Source: an uncultured Erysipelotrichaceae bacterium
GTDB lineage: Bacteria > Bacillota_I > Bacilli_A > RFN20 > CAG-826
Assembly: GCA_902773005.1 (NCBI GenBank)
Contig: CACYCS010000046.1
Span: forward strand, 1-58,738
Length of the DNA: 58,738 bases
Direction of reading: 5' to 3'
Shown: positions 8,771 to 17,196 of the stretch, one piece after another
Numbering within the stretch: the first letter of the stretch is position 1
How the letters are laid out: every line of letters begins with the position of its first letter
Made by a program: the position numbers and the translations under genes
The notes under the pieces: generated by a model
Told to the model about the DNA's origin: nothing
What the model saw: the letters and a program-made list of their open reading frames with translations, nothing else
Databases searched by the model: none

Positions 8771-9964
8771 TTAAATGAGCCTCTGCTCCCCTTCTTCTAG
8801 GCTGAATACGAAGCACTTGTGCGGCTTCACCTCGGCCTGAACCTCGCCTACGGAGACCTTTGTGAAGGCGTCGATGACGAATTTGGTATCGGAAAGGCGG
8901 AATTCCTGATCGGACATGAGCATGATGTCGCGGCCCATGGTCAGGATGCGGTCGACGCGGAAATGGAAGTTGTTCTTCGCGTCGTCGGAAATAATGATGC
9001 CCTCGGGACGGATGCCGACGGTGACTTCTTGATCGGCGAGATTGCGGCCATCTTTTTCGGCCTCGGCTGCCTCTTCGTCGGTGATGAGACGGACGCAATC
9101 GTCTCCAACCATGACCTTGCGGCCCTCGATCCTGCCTTTGAAGAGGTTGATCGGTGGGGTGCCAAGGAAGTTCGCGACGAATTTGTTGCAGGGGTTGTTG
9201 TAAACGTCCTGTGGGACGCCCTCCTGCTGCTTCACGCCGAGGCGCATGACAACGATTTTATCGGAGATGGACATCGCCTCTTCTTGGTCATGGGTGACGA
9301 AGACGGTGGTGATGCCGGTGGATTGCTGGATGTGGCGGATTTCCTCACGGGTCTGAAGACGAAGACGCGCGTCGAGGTTCGATAGCGGTTCGTCCAAAAG
9401 GAGGACTTTCGGCTTCTTTACAAGGGCCCTCGCAATAGCGACGCGCTGCTGCTGGCCGCCGGAGAGCTGATTGGGTTTGCGTTCTAGGTATTGTTCGATC
9501 TGGACGATTTTCGCGGTTTCGCGGACGACTTTGTCAATCTCGTCTTTGGTGAGCTTGCGCTTCTTAAATTCAGGCTTCCCATCAATGTCGAGCATGGGCT
9601 GCCCTTTCTCGTCGACGACAGGCTCGGAAATACGGAGGTTTGTGAGCGGGAAGGCGACGTTTTTGTAGACAGTCATATGCGGATAAAGCGCATAGTTTTG
9701 GAAAACGAGGCCAATGCCGCGCTTTTCCGGCGCGAGGTCGGTAACGTCCTCGTCACCAAACCAAATCTCGCCTTCGGACGGCTCCAATAGGCCGGCGATC
9801 ATGTAGAGGGTCGTTGATTTGCCACAGCCAGATGGCCCAAGAAGGCCGACAAGCTGTCCGTCTGGAACAAGAATGTTCAAATCATCGACAGCACGTGTGT
9901 CGGGAATGCCTTTTTTGGGGTTGCCGGGGAAAATCTTGGTCAAATTCTTAATGCGAATTTCCAT
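8771..9964 (-). CDS. Sugar ABC transporter ATP-binding protein (MsmK/UgpC type)
   Basis: 397-residue ATPase that energises the importer. Visible motifs: Walker [10 protein letters not shown] (43-51), Q-loop [13 protein letters not shown] (87-99), signature [10 protein letters not shown] (166-175), Walker B VLLLDEP (Asp190, Glu191) and H-loop VFVTHD (His224), then a C-terminal TOBE/regulatory region ending in [19 protein letters not shown]. An insert of about 25 residues ([20 protein letters not shown]...) between the Q-loop and the signature is not found in typical MalK, but is reminiscent of Mollicute homologues. First gene of the ABC unit, with a clear sigma-A promoter upstream. It could serve more than one transporter, as MsmK does. 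Confidence 0.94.
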   Translation of the reverse strand: MEIRIKNLTKIFPGNPKKGIPDTRAVDDLNILVPDGQLVGLLGPSGCGKSTTLYMIAGLLEPSEGEIWFGDEDVTDLAPEKRGIGLVFQNYALYPHMTVYKNVAFPLTNLRISEPVVDEKGQPMLDIDGKPEFKKRKLTKDEIDKVVRETAKIVQIEQYLERKPNQLSGGQQQRVAIARALVKKPKVLLLDEPLSNLDARLRLQTREEIRHIQQSTGITTVFVTHDQEEAMSISDKIVVMRLGVKQQEGVPQDVYNNPCNKFVANFLGTPPINLFKGRIEGRKVMVGDDCVRLITDEEAAEAEKDGRNLADQEVTVGIRPEGIIISDDAKNNFHFRVDRILTMGRDIMLMSDQEFRLSDTKFVIDAFTKVSVGEVQAEVKPHKCFVFSLEEGEQRLI

Positions 9965-9993
9965 GTCGTGGAACTCCTAGATTACGTTACACG

Positions 9994-10022
9994 ATTATAA
10001 AATGTTTCTCCGCTTTTCACAA
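9994..10022 (-). promoter_or_regulatory. Sigma-A promoter for the sugar ABC operon
   Basis: Minus strand: -35 TTGTGA (10017-10022), 17-nt spacer, -10 TATAAT (9994-9999). It lies about 30 nt upstream of the ATPase ATG, which has TAGGAG as its ribosome binding site. Confidence 0.8.
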
Positions 10023-10042
10023 CAGGCGCAAGCCTAACGCGA

Positions 10043-10076
10043 GGGGGCATATAAGAAAAATCGATACACGTCCCCC
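10043..10076 (-). repeat. Copy of the interspersed ACGTGTAT intergenic element
   Basis: Minus strand GGGGGACGTGTAT, a CGATTTTTC block, then TTATATGCCCCC. The outer GGGGG and CCCCC can pair, giving a hairpin. The same core recurs at 26397, 37291, 52271 and 57057 (a weaker version at 49158). Here it lies about 20 bp upstream of the ABC operon -35. The surrounding 9965-10167 stretch otherwise holds only the promoter. Confidence 0.5.
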
Positions 10077-10167
10077 ACCGATTTCGAAAAACTCACAATT
10101 AATTTGCATTGTCGCCTCGCTTCTTGCGATCGCGCCTTCCGCGCGAGTTGCGATTATTTAAATGGAA

Positions 10168-10413
10168 TTAGCGTGCCTTCAGGCTATCGATAGTTAAAAG
10201 AAACAGCTCTTTTTTCCAGAGCATTAAGCCATCCTTATCACGAATAAAGGCGGAGACATCTTCTTCTGTCGATCCATAGTCAACGGTTTCGAATTTTGCG
10301 CGAAAGGACCAGCACTCTTCACTTATTTGGCTGAAATTAGGGATCAATATCGTAACACAGGGGAGGCATGCATCGAAATTTGATGAAAGGCGAGCCCCTG
10401 ACTGTTGATCAAA
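10168..10413 (-). other. In-frame open stretch directly after the RDD stop codon
   Basis: After the TAA of the RDD gene (10414-10416) the same frame stays open for 81 codons to a TAA at 10168. It reads FDQQSGARLSSNFDACLPC... and ends ...WKKELFLLTIDSLKAR. Codon choice looks coding-like, but there is no ATG near its start and no ribosome binding site; a TTG at 10347 is the only plausible initiator. It may be a decayed small gene, a readthrough extension, or chance. I do not recognise the sequence. Confidence 0.3.
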
Positions 10414-11463
10414 TTATTTCTTATCCTCGTCTTCTGGATGGATTTCGCGAGGCGGAAGCATATCGGGATCTTTGTACCATGACGTGAGATATGGACGCTT
10501 TGAAGTTCCTCTCGCCTGCTCTTGCAGGTCAAGATATTCTTGTCTGGAGAAATAGATGCTTTGGTCAGACCCATCGACCATGTATGTCCCGAATAGGAAA
10601 TCGTGAAGGGCCTGCCCGTCTTTTCGGATAAACATCATGCCAATGGTGACGAAAAGCGGAACACCGAAGGTCATAAGCGATGCCAAGAGTTCGACCACCA
10701 GCATGAACAGGAACCGAAATAAGAATGTACGGAATCTTGGCACCACCGCTTCGCCAGTCAGCAAAGCCAAATGGAAAACCGCCATGCCGATCGTCTTATA
10801 GCCGCGACGGAAGAAAAGCAGCGGGAAGAGCAATTCAAACAATGCAAACGAAATTGCTAGAGATAATGGAATCAAAAGCAAGTTGATGGTCTGGGATAAC
10901 GTCCGCTTAGCGTTAACGTAACTCTCGGAGCGATTAAGATATTCAATAGCCGATATCGTGGCTTGCTCATAGAACCCGAGCAACGCATTCGAAGACACGA
11001 TCGATTGGGGCTCTCCCGAGGAATTCAAAGCAAAATAAGGGGACCCATCTGCTTGTTTATAGGCATTTGCCCCCACTTTTTCCGCATCATAGATGCGCTT
11101 GCCTTCCCCGGGTTCGAAGATCCCGATCGGATCATCAACGTAGAAATAATAGATTCTGGATTCGAGGTAGCTCACTTTCTGGTCGTCGGAAGTGAAGGTA
11201 CCTTTCGCATACGTATCGATTTGAACCAGATTGTCCTCGGTCTCCTTATATACATAGAGCCTAGAAGACGAGGATACCTCCACGTAGGTCTCAAAGGCGC
11301 CGCGATACCAATCGGTATTCTCAACTAGAAGACGTGAAACCCAAAACAAGCCCAGGGCAAGCGTAAAGATCATGATCGCGTCGATGAAGAAAGCGATAAC
11401 GCGCTTCGTCAAAGGGGCCTTGGGATAGGTCAGAGTGATCGGTTCATTCGCCGTCGCTTCCAC
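10414..11463 (-). CDS. RDD family membrane protein (349 aa)
   Basis: Four predicted membrane segments with the RDD hallmark near the N-terminus (PLTKRVIAFFIDAIMIF: Arg and Asp in the first span). An external region of about 120 residues with Tyr-rich sequence (YYFYVDDPIGIFEP) lies between spans one and two. Then follows SLAISFALFELLFPLLFFRRGYKTIGMAVF and a span pair ending ...FIRKDGQALHDFLFGTYMVDG. The cytoplasmic tail carries SIYFSRQEYLDLQEQ. RDD proteins are poorly characterised; some have been linked to ion transport. The start overlaps the upstream RDD gene by 20 bp, which indicates an operon. Related to the 57108-58235 protein. Confidence 0.85.
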   Translation of the reverse strand: MEATANEPITLTYPKAPLTKRVIAFFIDAIMIFTLALGLFWVSRLLVENTDWYRGAFETYVEVSSSSRLYVYKETEDNLVQIDTYAKGTFTSDDQKVSYLESRIYYFYVDDPIGIFEPGEGKRIYDAEKVGANAYKQADGSPYFALNSSGEPQSIVSSNALLGFYEQATISAIEYLNRSESYVNAKRTLSQTINLLLIPLSLAISFALFELLFPLLFFRRGYKTIGMAVFHLALLTGEAVVPRFRTFLFRFLFMLVVELLASLMTFGVPLFVTIGMMFIRKDGQALHDFLFGTYMVDGSDQSIYFSRQEYLDLQEQARGTSKRPYLTSWYKDPDMLPPREIHPEDEDKK

Positions 11464-12775
11464 GTTCAGCCTCCTCCTTCATCTTCGCTTTGAGTTCCGC
11501 TTGGGCGTTTCTGATCGAGACGGGGTCAGCGGTGATGACCCAAGTGCCTCCTGCAAGATCGGTCAGGGCACGGTTATCTTTTCTAGCGATTGCAAAAACA
11601 AGCGAGACAATGCTTAAGATCAATCCCGCTATGAAGAAAATAGATAGCTGCGCGACAACGGGTCCAGCAACAAGGAACGGCACCGTCATCGAATCGAATC
11701 CATAGATGAATAGTCCGCATAAAGGAATCAAGAAGCAGCTTAGAAGCATTTCGATCGCTCCGCGGATGAAAATCGAAGCAAGGGTAATCGGCTTCCCGTC
11801 AAGCATCACGGGCTCAATATGCAGGATTTTCTTTCCGAATGTCGTCCCCCGCTTCTTGATCGCGGGAATCAAAAGAAAGCAAATGGCAGAGGACAGGAAA
11901 TAGCATCCGATATGCACCCCGCCGATTGCAACGTAGTAGGCGGTGGCCTTGGCCATATATTCATTCAGCATGCCAACATAGGGCTCTGCTTCACGGAACT
12001 GCTTCCACGCTGCGTCATGGGCAGCGCTATAGAAATCGACGATAGCCTTATGGAGGTTAATGCCTTCCGCGGTCTTATCGATTGAGTAATAGTTATCTAG
12101 AAACACGACGTTCTCGGGCTTTAGAACCGCGTATTCCCCATGCAACTCAAAGAAGCTATCGGCATCGTCTATTTTCAGGATATTCTTATTGAAATCCGAT
12201 ACAGGTATCGCTTCTTTTCCCTTGGAGACATAAACGCAATAGTATTGGAAGAGCTCGTCTTTCGGCTGCTCGGATCCATCATATCCGTAAATTGCCTTTA
12301 CATAGCGTTCCGAGCGAACTAGGTCAGTTTCGGCTGCGCCTTCAGCCGTGTAATGGATGAGTGAAGAAGCGATGGCCTCATCTTGCATCGACTTAGCAAG
12401 GGTACCTAGTTCCTTGGACAAACCGCCATTAATGAGAATCTGAATTCCGGCCGTAAAAGCGATTAGCGCAATCAGCCAAGCCAAAAGGATGTCGGCGGCG
12501 TAAGCGAGGAGCCTTGTGCCCATCTTGGCATCGACTCGTCCTTCGGAGATGTTCTTACGATAGTATGCTAAGCGATCTTGGTCCCGAGTATCCATCAGGG
12601 CATATTTTAGACGAGTTGAAGCCACGGTGCATTCATTACCGCCGCAAACTCTGAAAACATAAGAGGAAAAGTTTAATCCTAAGCATTCGTGACAACATGC
12701 GTCGACGCACTCTAAAGAATCGGCTAAGACGCGTTTCTTTCTCGTCAAATCAGCGATTACTTCTCGTTTGAACAT
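11444..12775 (-). CDS. RDD family membrane protein with Cys-rich N-terminus (443 aa)
   Basis: The RDD part starts around residue 80 (KMGTRLLAYAADILLAWLIALIAF), followed by a large external loop, paired spans, and the motif RGTTFGKKILHIEPVMLDGKPITLASIFIRG, then DNRALTDLAGGTWVI. The first 60 residues hold a cysteine cluster, C-x3-CC-x2-C and C-x4-C (ECVDACCHECLGLNF, VCGGNEC), which looks like a zinc knuckle. The start is uncertain: neither ATG has a clear ribosome binding site. An alternative ATG at 12595 (MDTRDQ) follows a TAAAAT by 8 nt, which would suit a leaderless mRNA and drop the Cys cluster. Overlaps the next RDD gene. Confidence 0.75.
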   Translation of the reverse strand: MFKREVIADLTRKKRVLADSLECVDACCHECLGLNFSSYVFRVCGGNECTVASTRLKYALMDTRDQDRLAYYRKNISEGRVDAKMGTRLLAYAADILLAWLIALIAFTAGIQILINGGLSKELGTLAKSMQDEAIASSLIHYTAEGAAETDLVRSERYVKAIYGYDGSEQPKDELFQYYCVYVSKGKEAIPVSDFNKNILKIDDADSFFELHGEYAVLKPENVVFLDNYYSIDKTAEGINLHKAIVDFYSAAHDAAWKQFREAEPYVGMLNEYMAKATAYYVAIGGVHIGCYFLSSAICFLLIPAIKKRGTTFGKKILHIEPVMLDGKPITLASIFIRGAIEMLLSCFLIPLCGLFIYGFDSMTVPFLVAGPVVAQLSIFFIAGLILSIVSLVFAIARKDNRALTDLAGGTWVITADPVSIRNAQAELKAKMKEEAERGSDGE

Positions 12776-13093
12776 GATGATTAAAAAGCAATAACTTGAA
12801 ATTTATCCGATGCCTTCGCATTTTCTTTCTTTCCAATCATTTCTCGTCAATGAAGAGAAAGAATTTTCCTTTCTCGTCACTGACGAGTAAGAAGGCTATG
12901 CGGATGCTAGTCTATCTCCGAACTTGCGAAAATTGAATCTGGCGGGGAATCGAGCTGTTCAATCCAAAGAAGTTCCGCCAAAACGTGGGCACCCCCTGCT
13001 TCGTTTTGAAGGAAAAGAACCACAAATTAAAAACGACCGATGATTCCTCGATTTCTCCGATCTTGGGAACCAACGGTTCGTTTAAGTTAACAG
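12776..13093. other. Intergenic region with operator-like repeats
   Basis: 318 bp between the RDD gene and the tRNA. The half nearest the RDD gene contains the tandem CTCGTCA palindromes listed separately. A further CTCGTCA half-site lies at 12741-12747, inside the first codons of the RDD gene as annotated. In the half nearest the tRNA I see no gene and no convincing terminator. Confidence 0.5.
12843..12887. promoter_or_regulatory. Tandem palindromic operator-like sites
   Basis: Two 15-bp sites: CTCGTCAATGAAGAG (12843-12857) and CTCGTCACTGACGAG (12873-12887). The second is a perfect inverted repeat around one base. Their centres are 30 bp apart, close to three helical turns, so two dimers would lie on the same DNA face. 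They sit 68-112 bp upstream of the ATG at 12775. The regulator is unknown. Confidence 0.55.
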
Positions 13094-13170
13094 TGGTGGA
13101 CCTTGAGGGACTCGAACCCGCGACCCACTGATTAAGAGTCAGTTGCTCTACCAACTGAGCTAAAGGTCCA
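13094..13170 (-). tRNA. tRNA-Lys (anticodon CTT)
   Basis: Minus strand reads TGGACCTTTAGCTCAGTTGG... with a canonical D-arm (AGCTCAGTTGGTAGAGC), anticodon arm ACTGA-CTCTTAA-TCAGT giving anticodon CTT, T-arm CGGGTTCGAGTCC, acceptor TGGACCT/AGGTCCA and an encoded CCA end. It decodes AAG. Confidence 0.97.
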
Positions 13171-13179
13171 GCGCGTGTA

Positions 13180-13208
13180 AGTATATGCTAACTCAGTGGG
13201 TCGCGCAA
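13180..13208 (-). promoter_or_regulatory. Promoter of tRNA-Lys
   Basis: Minus strand: -35 TTGCGC (13203-13208), 17-nt spacer, -10 TATACT (13180-13185), with 9 nt to the first base of the mature tRNA. Confidence 0.7.
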
Positions 13209-13240
13209 CACTTTTCTTTCACGAGCGCGAACACGTTCGT

Positions 13241-13735
13241 TTATCCCCTTCCCTTGATTTTTCCCTCGAGACAAAGAGAGGCAAATCCCTGCTGTCGGAG
13301 CGCTTCATACGCCCCCACCGCAACCGCATTCGAAAGGTTTAGACTGCGCAGCCCTTCCCTCATAGGGATTCTGACGGAGTGATCGAAATTGGCCAGAATC
13401 AATTCTTCGGGCAGGCCTTTCGTCTCCTTTCCAAACATCAGATAGACGCCCTCGGGATAGGGAACATCCGTGTATGTATGCGCGGCTTTCTTCGAGTAGA
13501 AATAGATCAGGACTCCCTCGTTTCTGGAAAAGAAGTCATCCAGCGACTCATAGACGAGAACATCCAGCTTATCCCAATAATCAAGGCCCGCCCGTTTCAT
13601 GTATTTGTCCTCGAGAGAGAAGCCTAAGGGCTTAATGAGGTGAAGCCTTGCCCCGATTGCGGCGCATGTCCTAGCGATATTTCCGGTATTCTGAGGAATC
13701 TCCGGCTCATGCAAAACGATGTTGATTGGTTCCAT
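13241..13735 (-). CDS. trmL: tRNA (cytidine(34)-2'-O)-methyltransferase
   Basis: 164-residue SpoU/TrmD-type (SPOUT) methyltransferase, the size expected for TrmL, which 2'-O-methylates the wobble base of tRNA-Leu. Signature segments: IVLHEPEIPQNTGNIARTC near the N-terminus, LMFGKETKGLPEEL, and the knot-forming IPMREGLRSLNLSNAVAVGAYEALRQ. The start at 13735 (MEPINIVL) matches family N-termini. There is no ribosome binding site, but a promoter lies so close that the mRNA would start about 2 nt before the ATG. Divergent from the GH3 gene at 13904. Confidence 0.93.
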   Translation of the reverse strand: MEPINIVLHEPEIPQNTGNIARTCAAIGARLHLIKPLGFSLEDKYMKRAGLDYWDKLDVLVYESLDDFFSRNEGVLIYFYSKKAAHTYTDVPYPEGVYLMFGKETKGLPEELILANFDHSVRIPMREGLRSLNLSNAVAVGAYEALRQQGFASLCLEGKIKGRG

Positions 13736-13744
13736 ATACGCCAA

Positions 13745-13773
13745 ATGATAAGGTTCGATTCGCTGTTTCGCAA
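13745..13773 (-). promoter_or_regulatory. Promoter giving a nearly leaderless trmL mRNA
   Basis: Minus strand: -35 TTGCGA (13768-13773), 17-nt spacer, -10 TATCAT (13745-13750), then only 9 nt to the ATG. A transcript started 7 nt after the -10 would have a leader of about 2 nt. Confidence 0.55.
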
Positions 13774-13903
13774 AGGCAATCTCGCTACGCGCGCACGCTA
13801 TACCAATATAAATTTGCGTCATCATAGCGAAAGGTAGCGCCAAAACGGATGCCACGGACAAGGAAAGCCGTAACATGGAGGAAAGCTACGAAAGGACACG
13901 ATT

Positions 13904-16900
13904 ATGAAAAGAATCATTTTGCGAGTGATTTCCTCAGCGGTCCTTGCCGGCGTAGGGGTCGGATTATTCATCGGAAACAAAATCGCCCTCGTCGATCAAG
14001 AGAGGAACCTCGCGTCGCTTCTAACGCCTCCCATTGTCATGCAGGACGCCGTCCAAGAGAGCCGCGCTTCCGGTCAAAAGATGTCCAAACGGATCGTTGA
14101 GGAAGGCTCCGTTTTGCTCAAAAACAATGGCACGCTCCCCCTGAAAAAGGAAAAAGCCGATTTCGTGAACGTCTTCGGGTGGGCATCAATCGACTGGGCG
14201 TATGGAGCAAATTCCGCCTCTTGCTCCGGCCGAGTCATGGCCGAAGACGATACCCGCGCATCCTTATTGGATTTCTATGACGCGCTCACTTCATATGGCA
14301 TCGAATACAATCAGGGCCTCAAGGCGATGTACAACCACTTTGCCTCGCCTTATGTTTACGCCACCAAGACGCCTGACGCCATCAACAATAGCAACGTCAT
14401 CACCCTCCATGAGCCGAATATCGAGGACAGGAATTACTATTCCGAGGAACTTTTGCAAGAGGCGTTAGACTATTCCGACACCGCTTTCGTCGTCATCGTG
14501 CGCAACGCCGGCGAAGACATCCCGGCAGATCGAGCGATGTCAAAAGCGGGAGCTGGGGCAACGAGTGAGCCAGGCAAGATCTACCTAGACCTCTCGATTG
14601 AAGAGGAGAAGCTTTTGACCTATGTCGGCGAGAACTACGATAACGTCGTCGTCCTCATCAACTCTCCAGCCGCGATGGACCTGTCTTTCCTAAATGAGAT
14701 TTCAGGCATCGATGCCGCGATGCAGGTCGGCTTTACCGGAACCCAAGGGGCAGAAAAGATCCCCGAACTCCTCTATGGTGAGGTATCGCCTTCTGGAAGA
14801 TTGGTCGATACCTACGCCTATGACCGCAACTACTCCTTCGCTTACAAAGCCAAGAACGCCGTGAATTTCTCCTCTGGCCTAACGGATAAACGCTTCTTCG
14901 ACTACATCGAGAACATCTACGTCGGATACAAATGGTATGAGACCGCTGACAAGGAAGGCTATTGGGATTCGTATTCTCGCGAAGTGCTTGACGCCCAAGA
15001 CCAGGAAATCACAGTCGAGGGATTTGACGCCGTCGTCCAATATCCGTTCGGATATGGCCTGAGCTATTCGACGTTCTCCTATGAGTTAGTTGAAGTAAGC
15101 CACACGAAAGACGGGCAAGCCATTGACCATTTCGATAAGGATGGCGAGATGCATTTCCGCGTCAAAGTCACCAATACGGGCAACGTTCCAGCCAAAGACG
15201 TCGTGCAGATTTATCTCGAAGCGCCCTATGTCGCAGGCGGAATCGAGAAGAGTTCCAAGAATCTCGTCGGGTATGAGAAAACCGTTACGCTAAACGCCGG
15301 GATCTCCCAAGTTCTAGATATTGAAGTCCAAAGTCGCGACCTCGCATCCTATGATTGCTACGACAAAAACGAGGATGGGCATACGGGCTACGAAATCGAA
15401 AGCGGCCACTACCTCTTCCATATCGCTTCCGACTCCCATCGCGATCTAGCTATCGCCTCCTCGCTTCCAGAGTTTCATGGCGGAGTATATGACTTTGAGA
15501 TAAGCAGCAAGATCAATATCGACAAAGACAAATACACCGGAGCCGATGTCGATAACCTCTTCACGGGAGAGGATGCTCGCGATGGCTATCCGCTTGACGC
15601 CATTGAAGGCGGAACCTCACCCGAGTATCTCTCGCGCGAAGAATTCCCAGATCTAGAGGCATTCGAAGGCGTGAAGCCGCGCCCTGCGACCCAAAAGCTT
15701 CAGGACACCTATTTCTTCACCCGCGCCAAAGGCAATGCGTGGGATTCGAGCGATGAGGATTTCTTCGGCGAGCCAATCGACGATACTCCCGTCATCTGGG
15801 GCGAAGAAAATGGCCTGAGCATTTATGAGGATAACGCCGTGACGGACCTTGGCTTCCGCCTTGGCGCAGATTACGATGCCCCCGAATGGGAAGAACTCCT
15901 TGAGCAAGTAAGCGTCAACGATGCGCTCAACACCATCAACAAATCCTATGGCACGCCTGCCCTGAATTCGATTGGAAAACCCAAATGCAACGAGGTCGAT
16001 GGCCCCGCTCAGATCAAGTGCTACTATCAATCCAAACCGCGCGGAACAGGTTATCCTGACGCGGTCGTGCTCGCCCAAACCTGGAATAAGGACCTCGCCG
16101 TCGAATTCGGCCTCTCCTTCGCTCAGGATATGATCAGCGTTGGCATCCACGGCCTTTGGGGTTGGGGATGCAACCTCCACCGCACGCCAGTGGGAGGGAG
16201 GAATTGGGAGTATTTCTCTGAGGACCCCTATCTCTCTGGCAGCGTCTTATCCAAAGCCTGCTCTGGGTTACTAAAAGGCGGACGCTACTCCTACATCAAG
16301 CATTTCTGCCTCAACGAAAGCGAAACGGCCAAGGTCGAAGGCTTCACCTTCACAACCGAGCAAGCCTATCGCGAAGCTTATCTCAAGCCATTCCAGATGG
16401 CGATTGAAGAGGGCGGCGCGGTTGGCGTCATGACGAGTTTCAACCGCATCGGCGCCGTATATTCCGGCGGCTCTGAAGCCTCAATCACCGGTGTGCTCCG
16501 CGGCGAATGGGGATTCAAGGGATCCATCATCACCGACTGGGCCAATAATGGCGGCTACATGTCGATCGACCACCAGCTCCGCGCCGGAGGAGATCTCGGC
16601 ATGAACAACAACCTGAACGGCTATTCGGGCGCGACCTTCGATTATTCCGCCAACGGACCGATCAGGCTGCAAAGAAGGATGAAGGATGCCGTGCATCACG
16701 TCGTTTATACCTTCCTTCGCTCGCAATACCTCAACAAGGAATACAACGAGAACCCCGATACCGATTCCAAGATCGTCCAGGTGGCCTCGATCGAATCCTT
16801 TGCCTGGTGGAAGATGCTCATCGTCGACATCGATATCCTCTTAGGAGGCGGGGCGCTGCTATTCTTCGTGCTCACGATGTTGCCGGCTGAGAAAAAGGAA

Positions 16901-16912
16901 ATGGGGGCTTAA
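13904..16912 (+). CDS. Membrane-anchored glycoside hydrolase family 3 (permuted), GH3-1
   Basis: 1002 residues with an uncleaved N-terminal span (about 5-24) and a C-terminal span (about 970-993), so the catalytic part should lie outside, tethered at both ends. Domain order is permuted relative to classical GH3. The alpha/beta-sandwich comes first (EEGSVLLKNNGTLPL, about 65-330), then YPFGYGLSYSTFSY and a fibronectin-III-like domain (about 390-530), then the TIM barrel (about 650-940). The barrel contains NLHRTPVGGRNWEYFSEDPYLSG, KHFCLNESE and the nucleophile in IITDW (Asp878). GH3 enzymes remove terminal beta-linked glucose, xylose or related sugars; the substrate is not deducible. AAAGGA precedes the ATG by 7 nt. 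Followed after 3 nt by a tiny membrane peptide gene. Confidence 0.92.
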   Translation: MKRIILRVISSAVLAGVGVGLFIGNKIALVDQERNLASLLTPPIVMQDAVQESRASGQKMSKRIVEEGSVLLKNNGTLPLKKEKADFVNVFGWASIDWAYGANSASCSGRVMAEDDTRASLLDFYDALTSYGIEYNQGLKAMYNHFASPYVYATKTPDAINNSNVITLHEPNIEDRNYYSEELLQEALDYSDTAFVVIVRNAGEDIPADRAMSKAGAGATSEPGKIYLDLSIEEEKLLTYVGENYDNVVVLINSPAAMDLSFLNEISGIDAAMQVGFTGTQGAEKIPELLYGEVSPSGRLVDTYAYDRNYSFAYKAKNAVNFSSGLTDKRFFDYIENIYVGYKWYETADKEGYWDSYSREVLDAQDQEITVEGFDAVVQYPFGYGLSYSTFSYELVEVSHTKDGQAIDHFDKDGEMHFRVKVTNTGNVPAKDVVQIYLEAPYVAGGIEKSSKNLVGYEKTVTLNAGISQVLDIEVQSRDLASYDCYDKNEDGHTGYEIESGHYLFHIASDSHRDLAIASSLPEFHGGVYDFEISSKINIDKDKYTGADVDNLFTGEDARDGYPLDAIEGGTSPEYLSREEFPDLEAFEGVKPRPATQKLQDTYFFTRAKGNAWDSSDEDFFGEPIDDTPVIWGEENGLSIYEDNAVTDLGFRLGADYDAPEWEELLEQVSVNDALNTINKSYGTPALNSIGKPKCNEVDGPAQIKCYYQSKPRGTGYPDAVVLAQTWNKDLAVEFGLSFAQDMISVGIHGLWGWGCNLHRTPVGGRNWEYFSEDPYLSGSVLSKACSGLLKGGRYSYIKHFCLNESETAKVEGFTFTTEQAYREAYLKPFQMAIEEGGAVGVMTSFNRIGAVYSGGSEASITGVLRGEWGFKGSIITDWANNGGYMSIDHQLRAGGDLGMNNNLNGYSGATFDYSANGPIRLQRRMKDAVHHVVYTFLRSQYLNKEYNENPDTDSKIVQVASIESFAWWKMLIVDIDILLGGGALLFFVLTMLPAEKKEMGA

Positions 16913-16915
16913 ACG

Positions 16916-17056
16916 ATGAAGAAAGCACGCAGATTCATCATCATCGGATTCGTGGCCGCGATCGTCATCGCGATCGGCGTCTACTCCTTGGTGAGCTACC
17001 TGAATTACATGTCTTACTACAACCAAATGATGTCGACCCTCCTCGCCCTTTGGTGA
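16916..17056 (+). CDS. 46-residue single-span membrane peptide
   Basis: The ATG lies 3 nt after the GH3-1 stop, with a purine-rich GGGGG 8 nt upstream. The product begins MKKARRFIIIGFVAAIVIAIG and ends YYNQMMSTLLALW: a short basic N-terminus, one hydrophobic helix of about 20 residues, and an aromatic/Met-rich tail. No known family is recognised. Tight linkage to GH3-1 and the terminator 21 nt later suggest co-expression and possibly a partner role for the anchored enzyme (inference). A second peptide of this kind follows GH3-5. Confidence 0.7.
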   Translation: MKKARRFIIIGFVAAIVIAIGVYSLVSYLNYMSYYNQMMSTLLALW

Positions 17057-17077
17057 ACTAGATCGACTCTCCTCATG

Positions 17078-17107
17078 GGAAGCTTTCTCCGGAAGGCTTC
17101 CTTTTTT
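17078..17107 (+). terminator. Terminator of the GH3-1 unit
   Basis: Hairpin GGAAGC...GCTTCC with inner TTC/GAA pairing, followed by TTTTTT at 17102-17107. Confidence 0.85.
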
Positions 17108-17120
17108 GCGCAACTTTTCC
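17108..17120 (+). promoter_or_regulatory. GCGCAACTTTTCC motif
   Basis: Identical, in reverse orientation, to GGAAAAGTTGCGC at 32359-32371. Related sequences occur at 23973-23998 and 37218-37229, all upstream of exported glycan-related genes. A binding site for an unknown regulator is inference. Confidence 0.35.
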
Positions 17121-17171
17121 GATTTCGGGCGTAGATTTTGCCCTCCAACCGGCAAAAATAGGGGATGCAGA

Positions 17172-17180
17172 TGGTAAAAT
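17172..17180 (+). promoter_or_regulatory. Extended -10 promoter for the beta-helix lipoprotein
   Basis: TGGTAAAAT fits TGnTATAAT; the -35 match is poor. The ATG at 17197 follows 16 nt later with no Shine-Dalgarno, so the leader would be about 9 nt. Confidence 0.4.
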
Positions 17181-17196
17181 ATCAGGGATCAAAACC

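Noticed and set aside
12912-13154. Minus-strand open frame across the tRNA
   Set aside because: It starts inside the tRNA-Lys sequence and shows no coding character.
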